Notes: generated from the letters alone by a model not told the origin. 64,000 nt of DNA from JANQRZ01 sp965215165 (GCA_965215165.1 CBDCCX010000006.1:2232001-2296000), one strand, 5' to 3'. Shown: positions 15,287-24,689, numbered from the stretch's first letter. Translations and numbers: made by a program.

Positions 15287-18241
15287 ATGCTCCGACCGCT
15301 GCGCCACCGCGCCCTTCTGCTCGCGCCGTTCCTGTTCCTGGCTGCCTGCGCCTCGTCCGAGCGCGCCGCGCCGCCGCCCGACGCCTCCCTGCCCGATGCC
15401 GCTCTCTTGGCCGAGCCGCTCGGCCTCGACCCGGCGGTGCGGACCGGGACCCTCGCGAACGGGCTGACCTACTTCGTCCGCCGCAACGCCGAGCCGCAGG
15501 CCCGCGCCGAGCTCCGGCTCGTGGTCGACGCCGGGAGCGTGCTCGAGGACGAAGAGCAGCGCGGGCTGGCGCACTTCGTCGAGCACATGGCCTTCAACGG
15601 CACCGAGCGCTACGCGAAGCAGGAGCTCGTCGACTACCTCGAGGGCCTCGGGATGCGCTTCGGGCCGGACCTCAACGCCTACACCTCGTTCGACGAGACC
15701 GTCTACCTCTTGCAGGTCCCGACCGACAGCGCGGCCCTGCTCGCCACCGGCTTCGACGTGCTCCGGGAGTGGGCCTCGGCGATCACGTTCGAGGGCGAGG
15801 AGATCGACAAGGAGCGCGGCGTGGTGCTCGAGGAGTGGCGCGGCGGGCGCGGTGCGCAGGCGCGGGTGCGCGACGCGCAGTTCCCCGTCCTCTTCGCCGA
15901 GTCGCGCTACGCCGAGCGCCTCCCCATCGGCGACCCCGACGTCCTCCAGAACGCGCCCCACGACGCGCTCCGCCGGTTCTACCAGACCTGGTACCGCCCC
16001 GACCTGATGGCCGTCGTCGCCGTCGGCGACCTCGACCCTGACGCCGTCGAGCAGACCATCCGCGAGACCTTTGGCGGGCTCGACAACCCGCCGACCCCGA
16101 CCCCGCGCCCGAGCTTCGACCTGCCGGGCCACGCCGACACCCGCTTCGCCATCGCCACCGACCCCGAGCTGACGACGACGAGCGTGGCCGTCCTCTACAA
16201 GGAAGCGCCCGACCGCGAGGCGACCGTCGGGGCCTACCGCCGCATCCTGCTCGACCGGCTCTACAACCGGATGCTCAACGCCCGGCTCTACGAGCGGACG
16301 CAGCAGGCCGATGCCCCCTTCCTCGGCGCGTTCACCGGCAAGGCCGGCTTCGTTCGCGCCTCGGACCTCTACCTGATGCAGGCGCTCGTCGCCGACGGCG
16401 GCATCCCGGCCGGCCTGGACGCGCTCCTGACCGAGGCGGCGCGCGTCCGCCGCCACGGCTTCTTGGCGTCCGAACTGGTCCGGGCCAAGGCCGACCTGCT
16501 GCGCGAGCTCGAGGTGGCCTACAACGAGCGCGCCACGACCGAGTCGCGGCGCTTCGCGAGCGAGCTGGTGAGCCTGTTTCTCGAGGACGAGCCCGCCCCC
16601 GGCATCGAGCGGGAGTACGCCCTCGCGCAGACGCTCCTGCCGACGGTGTCTCTCGCCGAGCTCGACGCCCTCGCCGAGCAGGTGGTGGGCGAGCAGAACC
16701 GCGTCGTGCTCGTCAGCGCGCCCGAGGCCGACGGCGTGGCGGTCCCGACCGAGGCTGAGCTCGCGGCCGTCTTCGAGGCCGTCGAGAAACGCCTCGACCG
16801 ACAGGGAATCGAGCCGTACACGGAGACGCTCTCGGCCGAGCCGCTCGTGCCGAGTCCGCCCGCGCCGGGAACCGTCGCGGGGCAGTCGGTCTACGCCGAC
16901 GGCAGCGGCGTGACGGAGATCGAGCTGGAGAACGGCGTCCGCGTCGTCCTCAAGCCGACCGACTTCAAGGCCGACGAGGTGTTGGTGACGGCGTTCAGTC
17001 CGGGCGGGACGTCGCTCGCGCCGGACGCTGCGTTCCGCTCGGCCGAGCAGGCGTCGGCGGCTGTCAACGTCGGCGGCGTCGGGGCCTTCAGCGCCGTGGC
17101 GCTCGACAAGAAGCTCGCCGGCGCGGCCGTCCGCGTGCAGCCCTACGTCGGGAGCCGCGAGGAGGGCTTCTCGGGGAGCGCGTCGCCGGAGGACTTGGAG
17201 ACGCTCTTCCAGCTCCTCCACCTCTACGCCACCGCGCCGCGCCCGGACGACGAGGCCTTCGGGGCCTATACCGAACGGCTGCGCGGCGTGCTCCAGAACC
17301 GCAGCGCCCGGCCCGAGTCGGCCTTCGCGGACACGCTCCAGGTGACGCTCGCGCAGCACCACCCGCGCAGCGCGCCCTTCACCGCCGAGGCGCTCAGCGA
17401 GGTCGCGCTCGGCCCGGCGCTCGCGTTCTACCGCGACCGCTTCGGCGACGCCTCCGACTTCACCTTCGTCTTCGTCGGCGCGTTCACGGCGGAGCAGATC
17501 GAGCCGCTCGTCCGGCAGTACCTCGCCACGCTGCCGGCGTCGGGCCGCACGGAGGAGCCGCGCGACCTCGGCATCCGCCCGCCCACCGGCATCGTCGAGA
17601 AGACCGTCCGCCGGGGGATCGAGCCGAAGGCCCGCGTGCAGCTCGTCTTCTCCGGCGACCTCAGCGTGCGCCTCGACACGCTCGACGCCGACGCCACCAT
17701 CGAGATCAACGGCCGCCGCATCGCCGTGGCGGACTCGGTCTACGGCGCGCGGCAGCTCGCAGCACGGAGCGAGCGGTTCCTCCTGAGCGCGCTCGCCGAC
17801 GCGCTCCGCATCCGGCTCCGCGAGGAGCTGCGCGAGGACCTCGGCGGCGTCTACGGCGTCGGCGTCGGGGCCAGCGCCGACCGGATGACCGGCCTCTACT
17901 CCGTCTCCATCGGCTTCGGCTGCGATCCGGGGCGCGTCGACGAGCTGACGGCCGCCGTCTTCGACGAGATCGCCCGCTTCAAGGATGAGGGGCCGACGAC
18001 TGCCGTCCTCAAGAAAGTCAAGGAGGGCGACCGCCGCGCCCAGGAGCTGGCCTTGCGCGAGAACGAGGCGTGGATCGCCGCCCTCGGCGAGGCCTACCGC
18101 TACGGCGAGGCCCCGATGGCGGCCGCCGACCAGAGCGACCTGATCGAGGAGCTGAGCTACGGGGCCGTGCGCGGCGCGGCGCAGTACTACCTCAACCTCA
18201 ACCGGTACGTGCAGGTGACGCTGCTGCCCGAGGGGGAATAG
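15287..18241 (+). CDS. M16 family (insulinase/pitrilysin-like) zinc metallopeptidase, lipoprotein
   Basis: 984 residues. The N-terminus ends in a lipobox (FLFLAACAS), so it is a periplasm-facing lipoprotein. Residues about 55-500 form the active M16 module with the inverted zinc motif in LAHFVEHMAFNGT (HxxEH) and the downstream third ligand Glu in the EEIDKERGVVLEEW region. Residues about 530-984 form a second, inactive M16 half (no HxxEH). Such two-module enzymes degrade peptides enclosed in a closed chamber. A REP-like hairpin follows the stop. Confidence 0.93.
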   Translation: MLRPLRHRALLLAPFLFLAACASSERAAPPPDASLPDAALLAEPLGLDPAVRTGTLANGLTYFVRRNAEPQARAELRLVVDAGSVLEDEEQRGLAHFVEHMAFNGTERYAKQELVDYLEGLGMRFGPDLNAYTSFDETVYLLQVPTDSAALLATGFDVLREWASAITFEGEEIDKERGVVLEEWRGGRGAQARVRDAQFPVLFAESRYAERLPIGDPDVLQNAPHDALRRFYQTWYRPDLMAVVAVGDLDPDAVEQTIRETFGGLDNPPTPTPRPSFDLPGHADTRFAIATDPELTTTSVAVLYKEAPDREATVGAYRRILLDRLYNRMLNARLYERTQQADAPFLGAFTGKAGFVRASDLYLMQALVADGGIPAGLDALLTEAARVRRHGFLASELVRAKADLLRELEVAYNERATTESRRFASELVSLFLEDEPAPGIEREYALAQTLLPTVSLAELDALAEQVVGEQNRVVLVSAPEADGVAVPTEAELAAVFEAVEKRLDRQGIEPYTETLSAEPLVPSPPAPGTVAGQSVYADGSGVTEIELENGVRVVLKPTDFKADEVLVTAFSPGGTSLAPDAAFRSAEQASAAVNVGGVGAFSAVALDKKLAGAAVRVQPYVGSREEGFSGSASPEDLETLFQLLHLYATAPRPDDEAFGAYTERLRGVLQNRSARPESAFADTLQVTLAQHHPRSAPFTAEALSEVALGPALAFYRDRFGDASDFTFVFVGAFTAEQIEPLVRQYLATLPASGRTEEPRDLGIRPPTGIVEKTVRRGIEPKARVQLVFSGDLSVRLDTLDADATIEINGRRIAVADSVYGARQLAARSERFLLSALADALRIRLREELREDLGGVYGVGVGASADRMTGLYSVSIGFGCDPGRVDELTAAVFDEIARFKDEGPTTAVLKKVKEGDRRAQELALRENEAWIAALGEAYRYGEAPMAAADQSDLIEELSYGAVRGAAQYYLNLNRYVQVTLLPEGE

Positions 18242-18245
18242 AGAG

Positions 18246-18278
18246 GTAGACTTCGGGCGAGGCACGCCTCGCCTCTAC
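18246..18278. repeat. REP-like hairpin after M16 peptidase gene
   Basis: GTAGA (18246-18250) pairs with TCTAC (18274-18278), and GGCGAGGC (18256-18263) pairs with GCCTCGCC (18266-18273). It sits 5 bp after the stop codon and may also act as an mRNA 3' stabiliser. It has the same GTAG...CTAC borders as the element at 13104-13177. Confidence 0.7.
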
Positions 18279-18299
18279 GGTGCCGCGCGTGGCGATGGG

Positions 18300-18306
18300 T
18301 ACCTTT
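18300..18306 (+). promoter_or_regulatory. Candidate promoter element TACCTTT upstream of TPM-domain gene
   Basis: TACCTTT lies 32 bp before the ATG at 18339, the same spacing as the motif before the cyclophilin gene. Confidence 0.4.
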
Positions 18307-18338
18307 CCCAGCTTTCTCCGACCTCCGACCTCCGACCC

Positions 18339-18995
18339 ATGCCCGACCTCCTCTCCGACGCTGACCTGGACCGCATCCGCGCGGCCGTGGCCGAGGCCGA
18401 GCGCCGGACCTCGGGCGAGATCGTGCCCTACCTCGTCGAGCGGAGCGGGAGCTACCCCGCCGCCGTCTGGCGCGGGGCGTCCTTGGCGGCGCTAGCGACG
18501 ATGCTGGTAGCGGTCCTCGTGCTTCAGTTCTACGACGGGTGGGCGCTGGGCTGGCTGTACGCAAGCTGGGGGATGGCGCTGCTCGTCGCGCTCGCCGGCA
18601 CCGGGGGGGCGCTGCTCGCGCTGCTCGCGCCGGTCAAACGCCTGCTGGCCGGCGAGGCCGGGCTGGCGCGCGAGGTCCACCGCCGCGCCGCGATGGCGTT
18701 CCTCGACGAGGAGGTCTTCTCGACGCGCGACCGCACCGGCATCCTGCTCTTCGTCTCGCTCTTCGAGCACCGCATCGAGGTCCTCGGCGACGCCGGCATC
18801 AACCAACAGGTCAGCGCCGACGAGTGGGTGGACATCGTCGACACGATCCGGCGCGGGGTCAAGGACGGCCACCTCGCCGACGGCTTGGTCGAGGCCATCG
18901 GGATGTGCGGGGCGCTGCTCGAAGCGAAGGGCGTCGCCCTCCGCCCCGGCGACACCGACGAGCTGCCGGACGGCCTCCGACTGCGGAAGGACTAG
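18339..18995 (+). CDS. TPM-domain (TLP18.3/Psb32) membrane protein
   Basis: 218 residues. The TPM phosphatase-like fold is recognisable in two halves: DADLDRIRAAVAEAERRTSGEIVPYLVER at the N-terminus and EVFSTRDRTGILLFVSLFEHRIEVLGDAGINQQVSADEW ... GHLADGLVEAIGMCGALLE in the C-terminal half. Two transmembrane helices (about 48-66 and 76-98) are inserted between them, so it is an inner-membrane protein. No signal peptide is present. The family is linked to photosystem repair in plants and to membrane-protein quality control in bacteria; the role here is unknown. Confidence 0.85.
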   Translation: MPDLLSDADLDRIRAAVAEAERRTSGEIVPYLVERSGSYPAAVWRGASLAALATMLVAVLVLQFYDGWALGWLYASWGMALLVALAGTGGALLALLAPVKRLLAGEAGLAREVHRRAAMAFLDEEVFSTRDRTGILLFVSLFEHRIEVLGDAGINQQVSADEWVDIVDTIRRGVKDGHLADGLVEAIGMCGALLEAKGVALRPGDTDELPDGLRLRKD

Positions 18996-19315
18996 GAGGC
19001 GGCGCTCAGCAGAGTGCGGACGAGGGGAAGGGGGGAGAGATGGGGCCCGCTCTACCCTCAAGTCGTAGCTGCGGGACCCGGAGGGGGAAGAAAGCGAAAA
19101 CGAGTGCTGCGCCGTTTGCAACCTCCCTGCAGTCTGATACCGGATCGCTGAGTTTGGAGGTCACCTCCGCTGGGCGGGAGGGGCTGGGGGGAGGGCGACG
19201 CGCGACGCACATCCTCTGCTCGGCTCATCACCCCCTCCCAGCCTCTCCCGTCTGGGGGAGGCGAAGCGCGACAGCGTGCTACACAAACTCTCAGAACCGG
19301 TATGAGTACGGGCTC
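18996..19315. other. 320-bp intergenic region with an imperfect inverted repeat
   Basis: No gene is supported here. It lies between the convergent TPM gene and the response-regulator operon. CGGGAGGGGCTGGGGGGAGG at 19175-19194 is imperfectly complementary to CCCCCTCCCAGCCTCTCCCG at 19231-19250, and GGAGGTCACCTCC (19156-19168) is a short palindrome. These could end transcripts from both sides or be a REP-like repeat. Confidence 0.6.
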
Positions 19316-19981
19316 TCAAATCTCGTTCTGGTCCTTGCACCACCGCACGGCGTAGCGGAGCAGCAGCGGCGAGCTCGCCAGGTCCAGCTTCTCCTTGAGC
19401 CGCTCGCGGTAGACCTCGACCGTGCTCACGCTCAGCGCCAACTGCTCGGCGATGTAGCGCGGCGTGAACCCCCGCCCGACCAGCAGGAAGACCTCGAACT
19501 CGCGGTCGGTGAGCGCCGCTAGCGGGTCGCGCCCGTTGCCGAGGCGCAGCTCGGGACCGGGGTCACTACGCACAGTCCCGCCAGTGTAGACGCTGCCGTC
19601 GCGCACGGCTCGGGCGGCCCGGAGCACCTCCCCGTCGGCAGACCGCTTCATGACGTAGCCGCGCGCGCCGGCAGCGAACGCGCGGTGGGCGTAGAGGTCC
19701 TCTTCGTGCATCGAGACGACGAGCACGGGCAGGGCCGGGTGGTAGCGGTGGACGCGCTGGATGAGGTCGAGCCCGCTACGCCCCTCGAGCGTCATGTCGG
19801 TCACGAGGAGGTCGGGCGCGAGAGCCTCGACGAGGTCGAACGCCTCGGTCTCGGTGGCGGCATCCCCGCACACGGTGAAGTCCGGCTCGCGCTCGAAGAG
19901 CTGCCGGAGGCCGCGCCGCACCAGGGCGTGGTCGTCGACGAGGACGGTACGGGCAGGATCGGTGTGGCTTGGCGGAGCCAT
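19316..19981 (-). CDS. NarL/FixJ-type response regulator with LuxR-type HTH
   Basis: 221 residues. The receiver domain (about 10-130) has the acidic pair DD in TVLVDDHALVRRGLRQLF, phospho-acceptor Asp in LLVTDMTLEGRSGL, Ser/Thr switch in VVSMHEED and Lys in YVMKRSADGE. The LuxR HTH (about 155-215) reads LTDREFEVFLLVGRGFTPRYIAEQLALSVSTVEVYRERLKEKL. It is a DNA-binding output protein and is the last gene after the large kinase and a receiver-only protein on the same strand, 26 bp downstream of the latter. All three probably form one signalling operon. Confidence 0.93.
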   Translation of the reverse strand: MAPPSHTDPARTVLVDDHALVRRGLRQLFEREPDFTVCGDAATETEAFDLVEALAPDLLVTDMTLEGRSGLDLIQRVHRYHPALPVLVVSMHEEDLYAHRAFAAGARGYVMKRSADGEVLRAARAVRDGSVYTGGTVRSDPGPELRLGNGRDPLAALTDREFEVFLLVGRGFTPRYIAEQLALSVSTVEVYRERLKEKLDLASSPLLLRYAVRWCKDQNEI

Positions 19982-20007
19982 GGCGTCGTCAGTCCGAGGA
20001 GCGGTCG

Positions 20008-20418
20008 TCAGTCCGGAGAGCGGTCAGCGGGCGCGGGAGCCTCGCTTGCCAGAAGGCGGCGGATGGTCGGAAGGAGGTCGGTCACGGCGTCCCGCTTGCT
20101 GAGGTAGGCCAGCGCGCCGGCTTGCATCGCCCGGCGGGCGGACGCCTCGTCTTCGTGGGCCGAGATGACGAGCGCGCGGAGGTCCGGGCGCGCAGCGCGC
20201 AGCCGCTCGACGAGCTCCGCGCCGTCCATCCCCGGCAGGGCCATGTCGGTCAGGAGCAGGTCGCAGGGGGCCTGGGCCGTCTCGGCGAGGGCGTCGAGCG
20301 CCTCCTCCGCACTCGCGGCCGACCCGAAGAGCTCGAAGTCCGGCTCGCGGGCCAGCACCTGGGTGTAGGCCCGGCGCATGACCGGGTGGTCCTCGACGAG
20401 AAAGAGCTGGTAGCTCAT
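20008..20418 (-). CDS. Receiver-only response regulator
   Basis: 136 residues comprising a single receiver domain: acidic residues in LFLVEDHPVMRRAY, phospho-acceptor Asp in LLLTDMALPGMDGAELVERL, Ser in LVISAHEDEAS and Lys in YLSKRDAV. No output domain follows; the last 15 residues are a Pro/Ala/Asp tail. It could act as a phosphate sink, a relay or a diffusible regulator for the kinase encoded 152 bp upstream. The receiver sequence resembles that of the neighbouring LuxR-type regulator (VVDDH/VEDHP and LLTDM), suggesting local duplication. Confidence 0.9.
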   Translation of the reverse strand: MSYQLFLVEDHPVMRRAYTQVLAREPDFELFGSAASAEEALDALAETAQAPCDLLLTDMALPGMDGAELVERLRAARPDLRALVISAHEDEASARRAMQAGALAYLSKRDAVTDLLPTIRRLLASEAPAPADRSPD

Positions 20419-20570
20419 GGGTTTTCTGAGGTAAGCACATTCGCCGCCGCTGCATCCCGACCACGCACCTCACTCCTACCCCGGCGTGGTCGGGAGGGGT
20501 CCGGCGTCTCCCGCAATTCAGGCGGACCCCTAACCGGAGTCCGGGGCGTTTCCCTAGGCGTCTCCGCCCG

Positions 20571-23500
20571 TTACGCGTCTCTGTGCTCCGGCCCAGACAC
20601 CGGCACGCGGATCGTCACGCGCGTGCCGTCGCCGGGGACCGACACGATCTCGACGCGCCCGCCTACCTGCTCGACGCGCTCGCGCACGCTGGGGAGGCCG
20701 AACCCGCCGCCCGCCTGGGGCCGGTCCTCGAGCGTGTCCACGTCGAAGCCGTCGCCGTCGTCGCCGATCTCGACCACGGCCTGCCCGCTCTCCTGCCAGG
20801 CGCGGAGGCGCGCGTGCCGCGTCCCGGCGTGTTTGACGACGTTGAAGAGCACCTCCTGGAGCACCTGGTAGAGCAGCACGCGCGCGGGGCGGAACGGGAC
20901 CTCGCACGGCCCTTCGACCTCCACCTCGACCGCCAGCCCGTGCTGCTCCTCCTTGTGGAAGGCGAGCCACCGGAGAATGTCCTCCAGCTGCGTGGACTCC
21001 AGCACGGGCGGGCTCAGCTCGACCACGAGGGAGCGCGTGAGCGCGGTCGCCTGGTCGTGGATCTGCTCGATCTGGTCGAAGAGCTCGTCGGCCTCGGCCT
21101 CCGAGCGGGCGCTGCGGACCAGGCCGAGGGTCAGGCCCAGGCCGAAGAGCTGCTGCTGGAGGTCGTCGTGCAGGAGCTGGGCGACGCGCTGGCGCTCCTC
21201 CTGCTCGGCGATGGCGAGCCGGGCCGAGAGCGCGCGGACCTCGCGCGTCCGCTCCTCGACGCGCTCCTCGAGCGTCTGGTTGAGGCGGCGGATGGCCTCC
21301 TCCGCTCGGTGCTGCTCCGTCACGTCCTGCACGGTCCCGACGACGCGCTCGGGGCGGCGCTCCTCGCCCGATGCCCCGGCCGGGGCGAAGACCGTGCGGG
21401 ACCGGACGTAGACCCACCGGACTTCGCCTTCGGGGAAGGTCAACCGGTACTCCTCGTCGAAGACACCGTCGCCCCCGGCGAGCGCGCGGGCGGCGGCGGC
21501 CTCCACGCGGTCGCGGTCGTCCGGGTGAATGCGGTCGAACCACGCGCCGAGCGTGAAGGCGTCGTCCCCGACGATCTCGCGGGCGCGGTCGTCGAGCTCG
21601 TGGCGGTCGTCGGCGACGGAGTAGGTGTGCGTGCCGATGGCCGAGGCCTCGAGGGCGAGGTGGAGCCGCTCTTCGGAGGCGCGGAGGTCCTCGGCGGCCT
21701 CCTTCTGGAGGGTGTTGTCGCGGAGCACCTTGGCGAAGCCGCGGAGGCTGCCGTCCGGGCGGCGCAGCGGCGTCATCACGCCCGAGGCCCAGAACCGGGT
21801 GCCGTCCCGGCGGACGTGCCAGCGGTCGTCGGCGGCCTGTCCCTCGCGGAGGGCCGTCTCCATCTCGGCTTCGAGCCGGCCCGCCGCCCGGTCTTCCTCG
21901 GTGAACAGGAGGGTACCGGGCTGCCCGACGGCCTCGCGCTCGGCGTAGCCGAAGACGGCTTCGGCCCCGGTGTTCCACGCCGCGATCCGGCCCTCGGCGT
22001 CGAGCATCAGGATGGCGTACTCGGTCGTGCCCTCGACCAGCAGCCGGTAGCGCTCCTCGCTGCGCCGGAGATCCTCCTCGCTGCGCTTGCGCTCGGTGAT
22101 GTCGACGAACGTGATCACGACGCCGTCGATCCGGTCCTCGGGCGTGCGGTACGGGCGGAGGTGGACGAGGTACCACCGGCCGCCCGCGCCCTCGATCTCG
22201 CGCTCCTTCACCTCGAGGCGTTCGAGCACGGCCTCGGCGTCCTCGACGAGCCGGACGCCGCCGAACTTCTGGGCGAGGTCTTCGAGCGGGCGGCCGAGGT
22301 CCGAGGCGAGCACGCGGAAGTGGTCGCGGACGTGCGGCGTGAACCGCTTGATCCGCAGCCCGCGGTCGAGGAAGAGGGTCGCGATCTCGGTCGAGACGAT
22401 GAGGTTCTCGAGGTCGCCTTTGGCGCGGGCGGTCTCGTCCACCTTGGCCTTGAGCTCGTCGTTCACGGTCCGGAGCTCCTCGGCGATCGACTGCGCCTCC
22501 TCCTTGGCCGTCTCGAGCTCCTCGCCCGTGCTCCGCAGCTCCTCGTTGACCGACTGCAGCTCCTCGTTCTGGGAGCGCAGCTCCTCCCGGCTCGTCTCGA
22601 ACTCCTCGATCGTCGCCCGGACCTGCTCCCGCGCCTGTTCGAGCTCCGCTTCGAGGGCGGCCGCGAGGTCGGCGTCGTGCTCCGAGACGGAGACCGGCTG
22701 CTGCTCGGCGGGGTGCGTCTCGAAGACGATCTGCACGAGACCGCCGCTCCCGCCGTGCGGCTTCCCGCCGTGCGGCTTCCCGCCGTGCGGCTCCGCCGGC
22801 CGTGCCTGGAAGCCGACGCTCACTGCCTCCCCCCCGACCGTGAGACCGACCGGCCCCGCTTCCACGGACCGCCCGGCGTGGCGGGCCTGGAAGAGCGCCG
22901 CCTGCACGCCCGGCCGCAGCTCGGGCCGGAGCAGCCCCGCGAGGCTCCGCGTCGGCGTGCCGCCGGTGACCTGGAGGAACGGCGTGGCCCCGTCCGAGAC
23001 GTGGACCACCTCGTTGGCCTCGTTGACGAGCACGCTCGGCGGGGCCGTCTCGGCGCGGAGCACCTGGTGGAGCCGCTCGAACTTGTCCGGCAGCGGCTCC
23101 GCGCGCGGGGGGAGCAGCCCCGGCGCAGCGAGCGGGCGGGGCGGCTCGGCGAGCACGCGCGGGACGTGCGGGAACTGGGGGGCCGGCGTCTCGACGTCGA
23201 GCCGGCGGTAGAGCCGCGCGCGTTTGTCGAGCGTCCCGAAGAGGTCAGTGTCCCCGTCGGCGGATTCGCTGGTGCCGAGGAAGAGGAGGCCGCCGGGGCG
23301 GAGGGCGTAGTGGAAGAGCGCGAGCACCTGCTTCTGGAGGTCGCGCTGGAGGTAGATCAGCAGGTTCCGGCAGCTCACCAGGTCGAGGCGGGAGAACGGC
23401 GGGTCGTTGAGCAGGCTGTGCGGGGCGAAGAGCACGGCCTCGCGGAGCGCCTCGCCGACGCGGTAGTGCCCGTTCCCGTGTACGAAGAACCGCCGCAGCC

Positions 23501-24689
23501 GCTCGGCGCTCACGTCGGCCTCGATGGACGCGGGGTAGATCCCCACCCGCGCCGTGCGGACGGCGGCCTCCGAGAGGTCGGTGGCGAAGACCTGGATGCG
23601 GGGCGACTCGGCGAGCGCCGGGGCGTGCTCCAGCAGGAGCATGGCGAGGGAGTACGCCTCCTCGCCGGTCGCGCACCCGGCGACCCACACGCGGACCTCG
23701 CCCCCTGGCCCCTTGCCTTCGAACAGGCCGGGGACGGCGGCCTCGAGCGCGGCGAACGCCTCGGGGTCGCGGAAGAAGTTGGTGACCGAGATCAGCAGGT
23801 CGTCGAGGAGCACGGCGGCCTCCCCCGCGTCGCTACGGAGGTGGTCGAGGTAGGCGGCGAGCGAGTCCGTGCCGGTGACGTGGAGGCGGCGGTCGAGGCG
23901 GCGCAGGACGGTCGAGCGCTTGTAGTGGGCGAAGTCGTGGCCCGTCCGGGCGCGGAGCTGGGCGAGCACGCCCTGGAGCGCCTTCTGGCCGTCTTCGGGG
24001 AGGGCCTCGGGCGTCTCGGGAAGCTGGACCCGGTGGAGCCGCTCGGCGTAGGCCGTGGCCTCGGCCGCGAGCTGCCCCGCCGTCCCGATGACGTCGACGA
24101 TGCCCGCAGCGATCGCTGTCCGGGGCATCTCGTCGAACTGCGCGTCCTCGGGGTCCTGCGCCATCACGCAGCCGCCCGTCTCGCGCAGCCGCCGCGCCCC
24201 GACGGTCCCGTTCGCGCCCGTGCCCGAGAGGATGATGCCGACGGCGTGCGGGCCGTAAGCGTCGGCGAGGGTGCGGAAGAAGTGGTCGATGGGCCGCCGC
24301 TCGACGCGCTCGGTCTCGATGGGTTCGAGCACGAGGTGCCCGTCTTCGATCAGGAGGTTCTTGTTCGGCGGGATGACGTAGACGTGGCCCGGCTCGACGG
24401 CGACCGACTCGGTGACCTGGGTGACCGGGAGCGGGAGGCCGCTCTGGAGCACGTCGGCGAGGTAGCTCTCCTCGTCCGGGGCGAGGTGGAGGATGACGAC
24501 GAAGGCGATGCCGTCGATCTCAGGGAGGCCGGCGAAGAACGCTTCGAGCGCCTCGATGCCGCCCGCCGAGGCCCCGAGCCCGACCACGACGCTCGCCGCG
24601 CCGGGCACCCCGTTCGAGCGCGTGGTCTGCGCCGGCGCAGCCTCGCCCGTCGCGGCGTGCGAATTCTCTGAATGGGTGTCGTCCGACAT
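20571..24689 (-). CDS. CheB-CheR-coiled-coil-PAS hybrid histidine kinase
   Basis: 1372 residues from the ATG at 24689. Domains in order: a CheB-like methylesterase (about 33-215; Ser41 in GLGASAGG, His68 in LHLAPDE, but Asn160 in GTGANGT where the catalytic Asp is expected); CheR N-terminal and SAM methyltransferase domains (about 245-510; WVAGCATGEEAYSLAM); a linker; a long coiled coil rich in EELRSQNEELQSVNEEL (about 690-780); three or so PAS/PAC domains (about 790-1150); HisKA_3 with phospho-acceptor His about 1174 (AQLLHDDLQQQ); and HATPase_c (FNVVKHAGT, IGDDGDGFD, GGFGLPSV). Such fusions are known as CheB/CheR-PAS kinases, but no chemotaxis genes are nearby. Two response regulators follow on the same strand and are the likely partners. 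Confidence 0.92.
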   Translation of the reverse strand: MSDDTHSENSHAATGEAAPAQTTRSNGVPGAASVVVGLGASAGGIEALEAFFAGLPEIDGIAFVVILHLAPDEESYLADVLQSGLPLPVTQVTESVAVEPGHVYVIPPNKNLLIEDGHLVLEPIETERVERRPIDHFFRTLADAYGPHAVGIILSGTGANGTVGARRLRETGGCVMAQDPEDAQFDEMPRTAIAAGIVDVIGTAGQLAAEATAYAERLHRVQLPETPEALPEDGQKALQGVLAQLRARTGHDFAHYKRSTVLRRLDRRLHVTGTDSLAAYLDHLRSDAGEAAVLLDDLLISVTNFFRDPEAFAALEAAVPGLFEGKGPGGEVRVWVAGCATGEEAYSLAMLLLEHAPALAESPRIQVFATDLSEAAVRTARVGIYPASIEADVSAERLRRFFVHGNGHYRVGEALREAVLFAPHSLLNDPPFSRLDLVSCRNLLIYLQRDLQKQVLALFHYALRPGGLLFLGTSESADGDTDLFGTLDKRARLYRRLDVETPAPQFPHVPRVLAEPPRPLAAPGLLPPRAEPLPDKFERLHQVLRAETAPPSVLVNEANEVVHVSDGATPFLQVTGGTPTRSLAGLLRPELRPGVQAALFQARHAGRSVEAGPVGLTVGGEAVSVGFQARPAEPHGGKPHGGKPHGGSGGLVQIVFETHPAEQQPVSVSEHDADLAAALEAELEQAREQVRATIEEFETSREELRSQNEELQSVNEELRSTGEELETAKEEAQSIAEELRTVNDELKAKVDETARAKGDLENLIVSTEIATLFLDRGLRIKRFTPHVRDHFRVLASDLGRPLEDLAQKFGGVRLVEDAEAVLERLEVKEREIEGAGGRWYLVHLRPYRTPEDRIDGVVITFVDITERKRSEEDLRRSEERYRLLVEGTTEYAILMLDAEGRIAAWNTGAEAVFGYAEREAVGQPGTLLFTEEDRAAGRLEAEMETALREGQAADDRWHVRRDGTRFWASGVMTPLRRPDGSLRGFAKVLRDNTLQKEAAEDLRASEERLHLALEASAIGTHTYSVADDRHELDDRAREIVGDDAFTLGAWFDRIHPDDRDRVEAAAARALAGGDGVFDEEYRLTFPEGEVRWVYVRSRTVFAPAGASGEERRPERVVGTVQDVTEQHRAEEAIRRLNQTLEERVEERTREVRALSARLAIAEQEERQRVAQLLHDDLQQQLFGLGLTLGLVRSARSEAEADELFDQIEQIHDQATALTRSLVVELSPPVLESTQLEDILRWLAFHKEEQHGLAVEVEVEGPCEVPFRPARVLLYQVLQEVLFNVVKHAGTRHARLRAWQESGQAVVEIGDDGDGFDVDTLEDRPQAGGGFGLPSVRERVEQVGGRVEIVSVPGDGTRVTIRVPVSGPEHRDA
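22749..22793 (-). repeat. Three tandem 15-bp in-frame repeats in the kinase gene
   Basis: CCCGCCGTGCGGCTT is repeated three times (the last ends in C) and encodes a HGGKP-type pentapeptide run (PHGGKPHGGKPHGG) in the linker before the coiled coil. Being in frame, copy-number change would alter linker length only. Confidence 0.9.

Noticed and set aside
14588..18265. 1225-codon minus-strand open frame opposite the M16 peptidase
   Set aside because: Same antisense artefact; composition is Arg/Glu/Asp/Gly-rich without folds, and the plus strand has an intact HxxEH peptidase.
22749..22793. Three spaced repeats considered as a mini CRISPR array
   Set aside because: Units are contiguous, without spacers, and in frame within the kinase; no cas genes are present.
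20583..24671. Long plus-strand open frame opposite the kinase
   Set aside because: It mirrors the kinase codons and shows no recognisable motif; the minus strand has all kinase domains.
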